Source: Pseudomonadales bacterium (GTDB taxonomy: Bacteria > Pseudomonadota > Gammaproteobacteria > Pseudomonadales > Azotimanducaceae). Taken from it: a stretch of DNA of 64,000 nucleotides. A program made the translations under genes and the position numbers. Below the pieces are notes generated by a model, which was given only the letters and a program-made list of their open reading frames with translations, was not told where the DNA came from and did not search any database. Of the stretch, positions 55,455 to 63,126 are shown piece after piece. Each line of letters begins with the position of its first letter. Within the stretch, counting starts at the first letter, position 1. The stretch lies in assembly GCA_017642855.1 (NCBI GenBank), contig JAEPOO010000001.1:620001-684000 (forward strand), read 5' to 3'.

Positions 55455-55862
55455 TCAGCGCTCTCTGAGGTACTCACCAACAATCAGACTCATTCCGTGC
55501 GGTTGCTCCAAAAACCCAAGGGACCGATAAAAGTCCTTGGCATCATCAGTCTGTAGGTAAATGTGCTGACCCGTAAGCTGTTCAAGGAGCATTTCCATAA
55601 GCGTGCGGCCGATACCCTGCCTTCGATAAGTGCTTTGGGTCCAGACATCGATCACGTAGGCATTTCCGACACCATCTGAGAGGGCACGTGCCGTTCCAAT
55701 GCAGCGATTACCCACGATGGCGTAGGCTTGAACCTGGCTGTTTTCAAATGACTGGCGCAACTGTGCCACCGTCCGGCCGTTGTGAAAGCCATCCGCAATC
55801 AGATCGTTGATGAGAATGTCCCAATTGATGCCCGCTGCATCACGGTGGAAGTTGAGCGTCAA
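55455..55862 (-). CDS. GNAT-family N-acetyltransferase
   Basis: A 135-residue acetyltransferase. The acetyl-CoA pyrophosphate-binding loop is RRQGIGRTLM (around residues 82-91), preceded by YVIDVWTQSTY and followed by the C-terminal strand DFYRSLGFLEQPHGM. It is a single-domain enzyme of the usual length for this family. The start is TTG 55862, supported by AAGGAG eight bases upstream. The substrate is unknown. Confidence 0.82.
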   Translation of the reverse strand: MTLNFHRDAAGINWDILINDLIADGFHNGRTVAQLRQSFENSQVQAYAIVGNRCIGTARALSDGVGNAYVIDVWTQSTYRRQGIGRTLMEMLLEQLTGQHIYLQTDDAKDFYRSLGFLEQPHGMSLIVGEYLRER

Positions 55863-55976
55863 ACCCGGAGCTCCTTGTTTCCCTGTTATAGTTGTTGTGG
55901 CATCCCATGTAACAATAAACGATCAATCCCATCAATAAACAGTAATTCGATCACAGGCTTTCATTAAGGAATCACC

Positions 55977-58118
55977 ATGTCACTTTCTCGTTGGATCGTT
56001 TTGATCCTGGTTCTGAGTTTAATCGGCGCATTCATTTACTTTGACCTCGGCGCATACCTGACCCTCGAGAACATCAAGACGGAGCAGGAACGGCTCTCGA
56101 ATCTGCTCGCACAGTATCCCTGGCAGTTTTCCCTCAGTTTCTTCGCAATGTATGTGGCTGTTACAGCACTCTCTATTCCCGGCGCAGCAGCAATGACGCT
56201 GGTTGCCGGTGCGATATTCGGATTCTGGTGGGGACTGCTGCTAGTGTCTTTCGCATCAAGTATTGGTGCCACTCTGGCGATGGTGCTGGCGCGATGGCTT
56301 TTTAAGGCGCAGGTGGAACAAAAATTCAGGCGTCAGCTGGAGACCATCAATCGGGGTATAGAAAAAGAGGGTGCTTTTTATTTGTTTACGCTCCGATTGG
56401 TGCCGATCTTCCCGTTTTTTGCCATTAATCTCGCCATGGCACTGACGAAGATGCGGGTCCTGGTGTTCTACCTGGTCTCTCAGCTCGGCATGCTCGCTGG
56501 CACAGTTGTGTATGTGAATGCTGGTACTCAACTAGGCCAACTGGCGTCATTGAGTGGCATCTTGTCACCAGAGCTACTTGGATCTTTTGTTCTCCTTGGC
56601 GTTTTTCCACTCATGGCGAAATGGTTCGTCGACTGGATTAAGGCTCAGCGTGTTTACAGCAGTTACAAAAAGCCGAGTTCATTTGACAGAGACATGGTCG
56701 TGATCGGCGCTGGGTCCGGTGGTCTGGTGGCGGCCTTGATCGCGGCGACTGTCAAAGCGAAGGTCACTCTGATTGAAAAAAACAAGATGGGCGGCGATTG
56801 TTTGAATACCGGCTGTGTACCCAGCAAGGCGTTGCTGCGTTCAGCCCGTCACGCTTACGACAACCGTAGAGGTGAGCAGCTGGGTTTTACGGACCAGGAA
56901 CTGGCGGTAGATTTCAAAAACATCATGGCAAGAGTTCAGCGGGCGATTGCCGAGATTGAACCTCATGACTCCGTCGAGCGATACGAGGGGCTTGGAGTGG
57001 ATGTCGAGGAGGGTTACGGCGAGATCGTGTCGCCCTGGCATGTGAAAGTAAATGGCAAAACACTCTCGACGCGAAATATTGTCATTGCCAGTGGTGCGGA
57101 ACCTTTTGTACCCCCCGTCAAAGGCATTGATCAGATTGAGTACCTGACCTCAGATAATCTGTGGCAGCTGGACGAGCGGCCTGAACGATTGGTTGTGCTC
57201 GGTGGCGGACCCATCGGGACTGAGCTGACCCAGGCCTTCTCCAGGCTCGGCAGCAACGTGACCCAGGTGGAATTACTGCCGAATATCATTCCGAGGGAAG
57301 ATCAAGAGTTCTCGGCAATGGTTCAGACGCAGCTCGAACTCGAGGGTGTAAACGTATTGACGGGTCACCGAGCTGAAGAAGTCATTGTTGATGGTGGTGA
57401 GAACAAACTGAAAGTTGTGGACGGCAACGGTAATGAAAAAATGGTGCCCTTCGATCGGTTGTTAGTAGCTGTGGGCAGACGTGCGAATACTTCCGGATTT
57501 GGCCTGGAAGAACTGGGAATCGAACTCAATGCGAACGGTACGGTTGCCGTGGATGATTACCTGAGGACCAATTACCCGAATATCTACGCGATTGGGGATG
57601 CCGCAGGCCCCTACCAGTTTACGCATACCGCATCACACATGGCCTGGTATGCATCGGTGAACGCGCTTTTCGGAATGTTCCGCAAGTTCAAGGTCGATTA
57701 TCGGGTGATCCCTTGGGCAACTTTCTGTTCACCAGAAGTGGCGCGGGTTGGTCTGAATGAAATGGAGGCGAAAGAGCAGGGGATTGACTACGACGTTGCG
57801 ACCTATGATGTTGGCGACCTTGATCGTGCTATCGCCGATGAAGAGGCGCATGGGCGTGTTAAAGTCCTCACGGAGAAAGGCAAGGACAAGGTCATTGGCG
57901 TGACGATCGCTGCGGAACACGCGGGCGATTTAATCAGTGAGTATGTGCTGGCGATGAAACACGGAATCGGACTCAACAAGATCCTTGGTACCATTCATAT
58001 TTATCCCACCATGGCTGAAATGAACAAATTTGTCGCCAGCGAATGGCGAAAGGACAACAAGCCCGAATGGGCGCTGGACATAGCCGAGAAGTTTCACACA
58101 TGGCGCCGCGGCGCCTAA
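55977..58118 (+). CDS. TVP38/DedA-like membrane domain fused to FAD disulfide oxidoreductase
   Basis: A 713-residue fusion. Residues 1 to about 230 form a TVP38/TMEM64-type (SNARE-associated/DedA-like) membrane domain with several hydrophobic helices and the family block FTLRLVPIFPFFAINLAM at about 137-154. Residues from about 238 form a class I pyridine-nucleotide disulfide oxidoreductase: VVIGAGSGGL (FAD), the redox pair Cys275/Cys280 in GGDCLNTGCVPSK, the NAD(P) motif VVLGGGPIGTE, AIGDAAG, and the dimer domain with HIYPTMAE near the C-terminus. It resembles mercuric reductase and dihydrolipoamide dehydrogenase. AAGGA precedes the ATG. Such fusions occur in other bacteria; the substrate is unclear. 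Confidence 0.87.
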   Translation: MSLSRWIVLILVLSLIGAFIYFDLGAYLTLENIKTEQERLSNLLAQYPWQFSLSFFAMYVAVTALSIPGAAAMTLVAGAIFGFWWGLLLVSFASSIGATLAMVLARWLFKAQVEQKFRRQLETINRGIEKEGAFYLFTLRLVPIFPFFAINLAMALTKMRVLVFYLVSQLGMLAGTVVYVNAGTQLGQLASLSGILSPELLGSFVLLGVFPLMAKWFVDWIKAQRVYSSYKKPSSFDRDMVVIGAGSGGLVAALIAATVKAKVTLIEKNKMGGDCLNTGCVPSKALLRSARHAYDNRRGEQLGFTDQELAVDFKNIMARVQRAIAEIEPHDSVERYEGLGVDVEEGYGEIVSPWHVKVNGKTLSTRNIVIASGAEPFVPPVKGIDQIEYLTSDNLWQLDERPERLVVLGGGPIGTELTQAFSRLGSNVTQVELLPNIIPREDQEFSAMVQTQLELEGVNVLTGHRAEEVIVDGGENKLKVVDGNGNEKMVPFDRLLVAVGRRANTSGFGLEELGIELNANGTVAVDDYLRTNYPNIYAIGDAAGPYQFTHTASHMAWYASVNALFGMFRKFKVDYRVIPWATFCSPEVARVGLNEMEAKEQGIDYDVATYDVGDLDRAIADEEAHGRVKVLTEKGKDKVIGVTIAAEHAGDLISEYVLAMKHGIGLNKILGTIHIYPTMAEMNKFVASEWRKDNKPEWALDIAEKFHTWRRGA

Positions 58119-58122
58119 AAGA

Positions 58123-58356
58123 TTATTCCCGCCGTTTAAGCTTGCGGAGGAGCCGGTCGATTTCTTCGTCGGTCGGCTCGGGCACATCGTTGCCCAGCGC
58201 TGATGAAACACCAACCGCTATCTGGAATTGTTTGTAGAAACGTCGGCAATGCTTGCAGATTAACAAGTGAAACCGTAATGACAGACGATCCATGAAAGAC
58301 GTGGAGCCTTCCAAGTGATCCGTCACTGATTCACAGACATCTTTACAAGTCAGCAT
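58123..58356 (-). CDS. Zinc-binding anti-sigma-type protein (zf-HC2)
   Basis: A 77-residue soluble protein with Cys4, Cys8, and the His30-x3-Cys34-x2-Cys37 zinc motif typical of ZAS anti-sigma domains. There is no membrane helix, so it would act in the cytoplasm and could respond directly to redox or metal stress. It is the last gene of the FMN dehydrogenase-sigma-anti-sigma operon, 18 bases after the sigma factor stop. Its stop lies four bases from the convergent fusion gene. Confidence 0.82.
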   Translation of the reverse strand: MLTCKDVCESVTDHLEGSTSFMDRLSLRFHLLICKHCRRFYKQFQIAVGVSSALGNDVPEPTDEEIDRLLRKLKRRE

Positions 58357-58374
58357 CTTAGCGTTCAGTTCCTG

Positions 58375-58989
58375 TTAGTTGGTGCAGCAGTCGCCGGTGT
58401 CTTCGAAGTGCTCGATGCAGCGAAACAGTCTTTGCCTGGCGCGATGCAGCAGCACTCTGACATTAGAATCACTGATCTCCAAGATGTTACAGATCTCTTT
58501 CAAAGAGTAACCCTGTCGCTCGCGCAGGTTCAGGGTGGCGCCCTGCATATCCGGTAACGCATCAATCAGCTGATCCATGCAGGCCCTGAGTTCGTCCCGC
58601 GTCATCAGTGCTTCCGGGCTGTCTGCATCCCATTGGCTCGGGCCAGGCTCCCAATGTCCCGTGTCATCGAAGCGCGTTGCGAAAGAAGGATCAACTTCAG
58701 TTAATGCTTCCAGGCTGGTCATACGATTTTCTTTGCGCAGTCGAGTCTTACCTTCATTGGCAACAATTCGAAGCAGCCACGTTTTCAGACTGCTGCGTTT
58801 CTCGAATCTTTCGATGGCTTTCATGGCAGAGAACCAGGCTTCCTGTACAACCTCATCAGCTATTTTTTCGCCCACCAAATTGCGAGCGAGATAAATCATG
58901 GAGGTCTGGTACTGTCTGATAGCCGCTCGAAAAGCCGCATCTTCTCCCTGGATCATGCCCGAAATCAGAGCATCTTCTGTTTCATACAT
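58375..58989 (-). CDS. ECF-type RNA polymerase sigma factor
   Basis: A 204-residue sigma-70 family factor of the extracytoplasmic-function class. Region 2 is visible as VVQEAWFSAMKAIERFEKRSSLKTWLLRI (about 48-77) and region 4 as LNLRERQGYSLKEICNILEISDSNVRVLLHRARQRL (about 155-185). The two are joined by a linker of about 60 residues that is longer than usual and rich in Asp, Glu and Pro. It ends with CIEHFEDTGDCC. The start lies four bases after the FMN dehydrogenase stop, so the sigma factor is cotranscribed with that enzyme. The neighbouring zf-HC2 protein is its likely regulator. Confidence 0.92.
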   Translation of the reverse strand: MYETEDALISGMIQGEDAAFRAAIRQYQTSMIYLARNLVGEKIADEVVQEAWFSAMKAIERFEKRSSLKTWLLRIVANEGKTRLRKENRMTSLEALTEVDPSFATRFDDTGHWEPGPSQWDADSPEALMTRDELRACMDQLIDALPDMQGATLNLRERQGYSLKEICNILEISDSNVRVLLHRARQRLFRCIEHFEDTGDCCTN

Positions 58990-58993
58990 CGGA

Positions 58994-60073
58994 TTAGTAG
59001 CCTTCGTCGATGAGTGGGAAAGCGCTGAACACGGATGGATCTGTTACCACGTCGGCTTCTGTGACGAAGGAGGGATCCAGTTCATCCAGGCAGGTGACGC
59101 CACATAGGGCCATCACCATGGTCACTTCTTTCTGCAGAAGTTGGATGCAGCGTGTCAGTACAGGCGCTCCACCTGCCGCCATCGCCCAGCCTTCAAGTCG
59201 GCCAATTCCCACGGCAGCGGCACCCAATGCATAAGCCTTTACCAGGTCTGTCCCACGATAGAAGCCGCCATCCACGACCACCGGAACTTGGCCGTTCACA
59301 GCGGCGATGATGTCTGGCAGTACCGAAATCGTGGCTACAGACTGGTCTAGCTGACGACCTCCGTGATTCGAGACATAGATGATATCAACGCCGTGATCGA
59401 GTGCTTTCAACGCATCATCGGTCCGGCTGATACCTTTCAGGAAGAGCGGGATATCGTACTTTTTCTTGATGCGCTCGATGGTTTTCCAGCTGAGCTTTGC
59501 CTGATGCAGCATACTGCCTTCGAGAACAGCTGCTTGTGATGTGGGCACGACCCGCTTGGCGATATCACGTTCACGGCGCGAAACTCGAGCGGTATCCACG
59601 GTCAGGCACAAGCCGGCGAAACCGCTGTCGATAACCCGTTCAACAATGCTGTCTACCCAGTCATCGTCGCCACGCGCATACAGCTGATAAACCTTCGGTG
59701 CTGTCGAAGCGGCGGCAATGTCTTCAATGCCTGGTTTACAGACAGAGCTCGCCATGGACATGACGCCAGTTTGCTCCGCCGATTTGGCAGCCGTCGCGCC
59801 GCCGCCGGCTTCAATAACCTGAAGCGAGCCTATCGGTGCCAGGATCAGTGGCAATTCTAAACGGTGACCAAGGAAGGTGCTGCCAGTATCTACCTCTGAA
59901 ACATCGTTAAGTACCTTGGGCAGCAGACCAAGCTTGTCGATGCCAAAGCGATTTCGGCGAAGCGTGGTTTCAGTATCAGAACCGCCAATCAGGTAGTCCC
60001 AATAGGTGTTATCCAGTTTCAGGCGGGCTGCTTTGACGATTTCATGAATCGTTTTGAAATCTTTAGGATCCAA
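58994..60073 (-). CDS. FMN-dependent alpha-hydroxy-acid dehydrogenase/oxidase
   Basis: A 359-residue TIM-barrel flavoenzyme of the lactate/glycolate/mandelate oxidase family. Conserved residues are Lys213 (FLKGI), the catalytic His237 and Arg240 in SNHGGRQLD, and the FMN-binding VDGGFYRG and GAAAVGIGR blocks. It oxidises a 2-hydroxy acid such as lactate, glycolate or mandelate; the substrate is not evident. The start is TTG 60073, since no ATG lies between an upstream in-frame stop and the conserved part. It heads the operon with the ECF sigma factor. Confidence 0.88.
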   Translation of the reverse strand: MDPKDFKTIHEIVKAARLKLDNTYWDYLIGGSDTETTLRRNRFGIDKLGLLPKVLNDVSEVDTGSTFLGHRLELPLILAPIGSLQVIEAGGGATAAKSAEQTGVMSMASSVCKPGIEDIAAASTAPKVYQLYARGDDDWVDSIVERVIDSGFAGLCLTVDTARVSRRERDIAKRVVPTSQAAVLEGSMLHQAKLSWKTIERIKKKYDIPLFLKGISRTDDALKALDHGVDIIYVSNHGGRQLDQSVATISVLPDIIAAVNGQVPVVVDGGFYRGTDLVKAYALGAAAVGIGRLEGWAMAAGGAPVLTRCIQLLQKEVTMVMALCGVTCLDELDPSFVTEADVVTDPSVFSAFPLIDEGY

Positions 60074-60104
60074 GTTTTTTGACCCGTATGCTGATCACTC
60101 AATG

Positions 60105-60125
60105 CCCCGTGATGGTACCACGGGG
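60105..60125. repeat. Inverted repeat between divergent genes
   Basis: CCCCGTG (60105-60111) and CACGGGG (60119-60125) are a perfect seven-base inverted pair, with TGCCCCGTG extended on one side. It lies 32 bases upstream of the FMN dehydrogenase start (TTG 60073) and 51 bases before the small membrane-protein ATG (60177). An operator for the divergent promoters is possible. Confidence 0.45.
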
Positions 60126-60176
60126 GCAGGTTATGCTGTAAGCTATCGACTTGATGTCTGTTGAGGGAGACCTTGA

Positions 60177-60290
60177 ATGTCTGTTTTTAACGAAGAAGAT
60201 TCAAAAACCGTAAAGATCATTGGTTGGACAGGCGCCGGTTTCGGGGCGTTGACAGTTGCTCTGATCATCATTGCGCTGTTGGTGACTTAA
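60177..60290 (+). CDS. Small membrane protein of 37 residues
   Basis: A short gene encoding 37 residues with one hydrophobic helix, about residues 20-36 (FGALTVALIIIALLV), behind a polar N-terminus. AGGGAG lies upstream of the ATG at a good spacing, and the codon use is that of the neighbours. The 3' end overlaps the end of the minus-strand lipoprotein gene (60268). I know no function; small single-helix proteins often modify a larger membrane complex. Confidence 0.6.
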   Translation: MSVFNEEDSKTVKIIGWTGAGFGALTVALIIIALLVT

Positions 60291-60684
60291 GCCGCCAACC
60301 TGGCTCAAGCCGGTAAATGTTCCGGCCTTCAAAAAACTGTTCTCTTATTGACGACTCCGTCACTGTAATGGCAGTGGCCTTGTAGATCTCATCTCCGAGT
60401 TTCACCTTTACCCTGGGGTCGCCTTCAATGAGCTGGCCCCATTTTCTTGCCGGTGCGGCATCCAGATAGAGATCTCCACTGATGACTACACATCGCAGGA
60501 TGACCGAGTAAGGTTCGTCCGGATTAACTTCCAACTGGATGAGAGAATAAGCGTCTGCAAACGCAAAAGTATCCGTCCGGGCGCTGTTTCCCTGAAGGGC
60601 CCCTCCGGGAAACAGCAGGAAGGGTGACTGACAACCACTTAACAGGCATGTCAGGATCAGCGTTAATCGCCTGAATGTCAGCAT
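60268..60684 (-). CDS. Probable lipoprotein of unknown function
   Basis: A 138-residue protein with an N-terminal lipoprotein signal: a short basic, hydrophobic stretch ending in the lipobox LLSGC (Cys18). The longer frame back to 60759 would bury this signal behind 25 polar residues, so ATG 60684 is preferred. The second half contains LYLDAAPARKWGQLIEGDPRVKVKLG, reminiscent of split-barrel (deazaflavin- or FMN-binding) proteins that recognise arginine-rich substrates, but that resemblance is weak. It should be anchored to a membrane facing the periplasm. Confidence 0.65.
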   Translation of the reverse strand: MLTFRRLTLILTCLLSGCQSPFLLFPGGALQGNSARTDTFAFADAYSLIQLEVNPDEPYSVILRCVVISGDLYLDAAPARKWGQLIEGDPRVKVKLGDEIYKATAITVTESSIREQFFEGRNIYRLEPGWRLKSPTAQ

Positions 60685-61033
60685 TTGAACAAGAGATTCC
60701 CGAAACTTGGTGATTTTTGCTGCGTCTGATGCGCGTTCTTTGTCAGCCTCGAGCGACACAGATTTTCAATGCCAAGAGAGCAACGCCGTCGCTGAAGGCA
60801 GGGCACGATATCACAAGGATTATCCCGGTGTTATCAGATGAGTGTGGACAATCAATCCGACTTCACGCTTTTCGCCTGTCGCCAGTCAAGCCAGCCGCAC
60901 GGCTTTTGTGTCTGTCAGGTATGAATATGAACGACTGGCGTTATCCAAGCATCCAGTTCTTGAGTCTCGTTCCATTGCCCGTCGCCCCACTGATCCAAAC
61001 ACTGACGTAAAGGCATCTGCTGAGTTTTCTGGA
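60685..61033. other. Intergenic region, no gene recognised
   Basis: This 349-base stretch lies between the lipoprotein start and the next acetyltransferase stop. Overlapping plus-strand frames at 60717-61010 and 60842-61261 have no recognisable motif, no ribosome-binding site and unlikely composition; they are read as chance frames. The lipoprotein promoter should be here. Confidence 0.45.
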
Positions 61034-61606
61034 TCAGGGATGGCTTGCCATCAGTTGAAGATCGAATGCAGGAAACACCTCGATCTGTTCAAAACCCTGG
61101 GCCTCATAGAAGTGATTGAGCTCAGTCGCGCAATCAACGTAAACACAATCGTTCCCGACAAACAGCAACAGCCTGTTCAGGAGTCTCGAGCCCAGGCCAC
61201 GTTTTTGCTGGTTCGGTTTAACGGCAATCTGATTGATGTACCAGTAGGGCGGTGCAGGTAGCGCCTGTGATATCGTCTGTGCAATACGCTGACTGTGAGG
61301 GAACTCCAGACCCAATAGCCAGATCATTTTGAGGAGTTGCCAAACTGCTCGAGGCGACGTGGCCGCATGGGGTGATCTTGCGAGAAGTACCCCCGTGAGT
61401 TCACCATCTTCTTCTTCAAGTACAACGTGATCCGAGTGATCCAGCTGTAGCTCAAAGTATCGATAAGCATTTGCACGCCATCTCCGTTCACCCAGCATTG
61501 CGATCATGGATTCATCGTCACCAAATGCTTCTGATAGCAGAAGGGCAACGTCGTGGCGTAGCTTTCCCTTCAGGGCGGTATCACTGATACTGATGTCTTC
61601 AGTCAT
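61034..61606 (-). CDS. GNAT-family N-acetyltransferase
   Basis: A 190-residue acetyltransferase-like protein. The acetyl-CoA-binding block is KRGLGSRLL (around residue 135), with INQIAVKPNQ before it and NHFYEAQGFEQ near the C-terminus. It is longer than minimal GNAT enzymes at the N-terminus. The start is ATG 61606. The substrate is unknown. It lies divergent from the VOC gene with a gap of 22 bases. Confidence 0.8.
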   Translation of the reverse strand: MTEDISISDTALKGKLRHDVALLLSEAFGDDESMIAMLGERRWRANAYRYFELQLDHSDHVVLEEEDGELTGVLLARSPHAATSPRAVWQLLKMIWLLGLEFPHSQRIAQTISQALPAPPYWYINQIAVKPNQQKRGLGSRLLNRLLLFVGNDCVYVDCATELNHFYEAQGFEQIEVFPAFDLQLMASHP

Positions 61607-61628
61607 CCCAATAGTCTAACGGTTTATC

Positions 61629-62237
61629 ATGAAGCTTGATCACATAATGTTCGCGGTGGCGGATCTGGATCATGGGATCGAATTGATCCGGGACCTAACG
61701 GGTGTTGCGCCTGCCTTTGGGGGGGTACATCCCGGTCATGGGACACGCAATGCATTGTTGTCGCTGGGCGAGGATCAATATTTAGAGGTCATTGCGCCCG
61801 ACCCCGAGCAGCAGCTCGAAGGGACAATGGCGGAAGAACTCCTTCAGTCGCCGCCCCATATTCGCCAATGGGCTGCCATGACAGATGATTTTGATCATCT
61901 CAAACACCATATCGAACACGCGGGCTTTCGCTATCGTGTGATGGATATGGCGCGGACAACGCCAGTTGGGTTGCATCTGGCTTGGCAGATTCTCTTCGTT
62001 GAAGATCATCCTTACGGTGCAGCCATGCCGTTTTTCATTGACTGGCTCGAGTCTCCGCACCCGGCAGCTTCAACGCCAAAAGGTTGTTCGCTTGAGCGCT
62101 TCAACGTACAAAGCCCTCAAGGGAATACGCTTCGCGAGTTCTTTGGGGCGATAGGGTTGAAGGCCGGTGTCGACAACGGTGAACTTGCCATGTCTTCTGA
62201 GATTCAGTCGCCGGCAGGTCCTGTTAGTCTTGCTTAG
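61629..62237 (+). CDS. VOC-superfamily (glyoxalase-like) protein
   Basis: A 202-residue protein of the vicinal-oxygen-chelate fold. The N-terminal DHIMFAVADLDHG with His5 and the first-module TRNALLSLGEDQYLEVIAPDPE are typical of the Glyoxalase_3 group. Members are metal-binding and do isomerisation, bond cleavage or binding. The acidic metal ligand is likely Glu in YLEVIAPD. The start is ATG 61629; no strong ribosome-binding site is visible. The stop overlaps the next gene's stop by four bases. Confidence 0.82.
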   Translation: MKLDHIMFAVADLDHGIELIRDLTGVAPAFGGVHPGHGTRNALLSLGEDQYLEVIAPDPEQQLEGTMAEELLQSPPHIRQWAAMTDDFDHLKHHIEHAGFRYRVMDMARTTPVGLHLAWQILFVEDHPYGAAMPFFIDWLESPHPAASTPKGCSLERFNVQSPQGNTLREFFGAIGLKAGVDNGELAMSSEIQSPAGPVSLA

Positions 62238-63118
62238 GTGCCGTTTTTCGTCACAGCTGTTATGCCGGACACGATCTGGTCCCACGCACCCATGGGCAGG
62301 TCATGGCCCATGCCATCGATGACCATGAGCTCTGACCCGGGAATGTTTTCGTGGGTATCGATGCCGCCGGTAACTGGAATTAATGGGTCATCAGCACCGT
62401 GGATCACCAGGGTTGGTAGAGTCAGGCCGTTGAGTTTTTCGCTTCGATCGCCGTTCGCGATGACGGCAGCCATCTGGCGGGAAACACCGGCTGGGTAATA
62501 GGCCCGTTCATAGGACTCCAATCCTTTCTGTCGTAATCGTTCCTCATCACGAGGGAAGCCCGGGCTGCCGATCACTTTGTTGACCTCCACCGCTCGATCC
62601 ATGGCATGTTTGGGATCATCGACTCGATCGGAGGTGAGTGCCTCCATGGCTTCTGGCGTCGCCGGTGGCAACAGTGGGTTGCCCGTTGTCGACATGATTG
62701 ACGTCATGCTGAGTACTCGTTCGGGATGTTCGATCGCCATGGTTTGAACGATCATGCCGCCGAGAGAGGCACCGCAGATATGCGCTTTCTCAATGCCAAG
62801 TTCCGTCAGCAGTTCCATGCCGTCCCGCGCCATATCTTCGAGTGTATAGGCAACGTCGACGGGGCTTTCCGTGAGAAGCTTCATGACGAGGTCTTCAAGG
62901 TCCGCCTCGCCATGGTCATCGAATCTTGTGGTGAGACCAACGTCGCGGTTGTCATAACGAATGACGTAGTGACCGGCGTTAGCCAGCTGTTCGCAGAACT
63001 TTTCGTCCCAGGCAATCATTTGAGCGCCCAGTCCCATGACCAGCAGCAATGGCTTATCGTTTCGCTTACCAAAAGTGTCGTACTCGATGGTAATGTTGTT
63101 TGCATTCAGTTTTGGCAT
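62234..63118 (-). CDS. Alpha/beta-fold hydrolase
   Basis: A 294-residue cytoplasmic hydrolase. The nucleophile is Ser118 in GASLGGM, the acid Asp in IHGADDPLIP and the His in DGMGHDLP near the C-terminus (about 276). The N-terminal GLGAQMIAWDEKF and RYDNRDVGLTTRF match the group of esterases and lactone-type hydrolases near PcaD/haloperoxidase. It follows the SDR gene (63127-63921) by eight bases on the same strand, so the two are probably one transcript. The substrate is not evident. Confidence 0.87.
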   Translation of the reverse strand: MPKLNANNITIEYDTFGKRNDKPLLLVMGLGAQMIAWDEKFCEQLANAGHYVIRYDNRDVGLTTRFDDHGEADLEDLVMKLLTESPVDVAYTLEDMARDGMELLTELGIEKAHICGASLGGMIVQTMAIEHPERVLSMTSIMSTTGNPLLPPATPEAMEALTSDRVDDPKHAMDRAVEVNKVIGSPGFPRDEERLRQKGLESYERAYYPAGVSRQMAAVIANGDRSEKLNGLTLPTLVIHGADDPLIPVTGGIDTHENIPGSELMVIDGMGHDLPMGAWDQIVSGITAVTKNGT

Positions 63119-63126
63119 GACAAATC

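Noticed and set aside
60717..61261. Two overlapping plus-strand frames after the lipoprotein gene
   Set aside because: No motif, ribosome-binding site or codon pattern supports them; the second also overlaps the acetyltransferase on the other strand.
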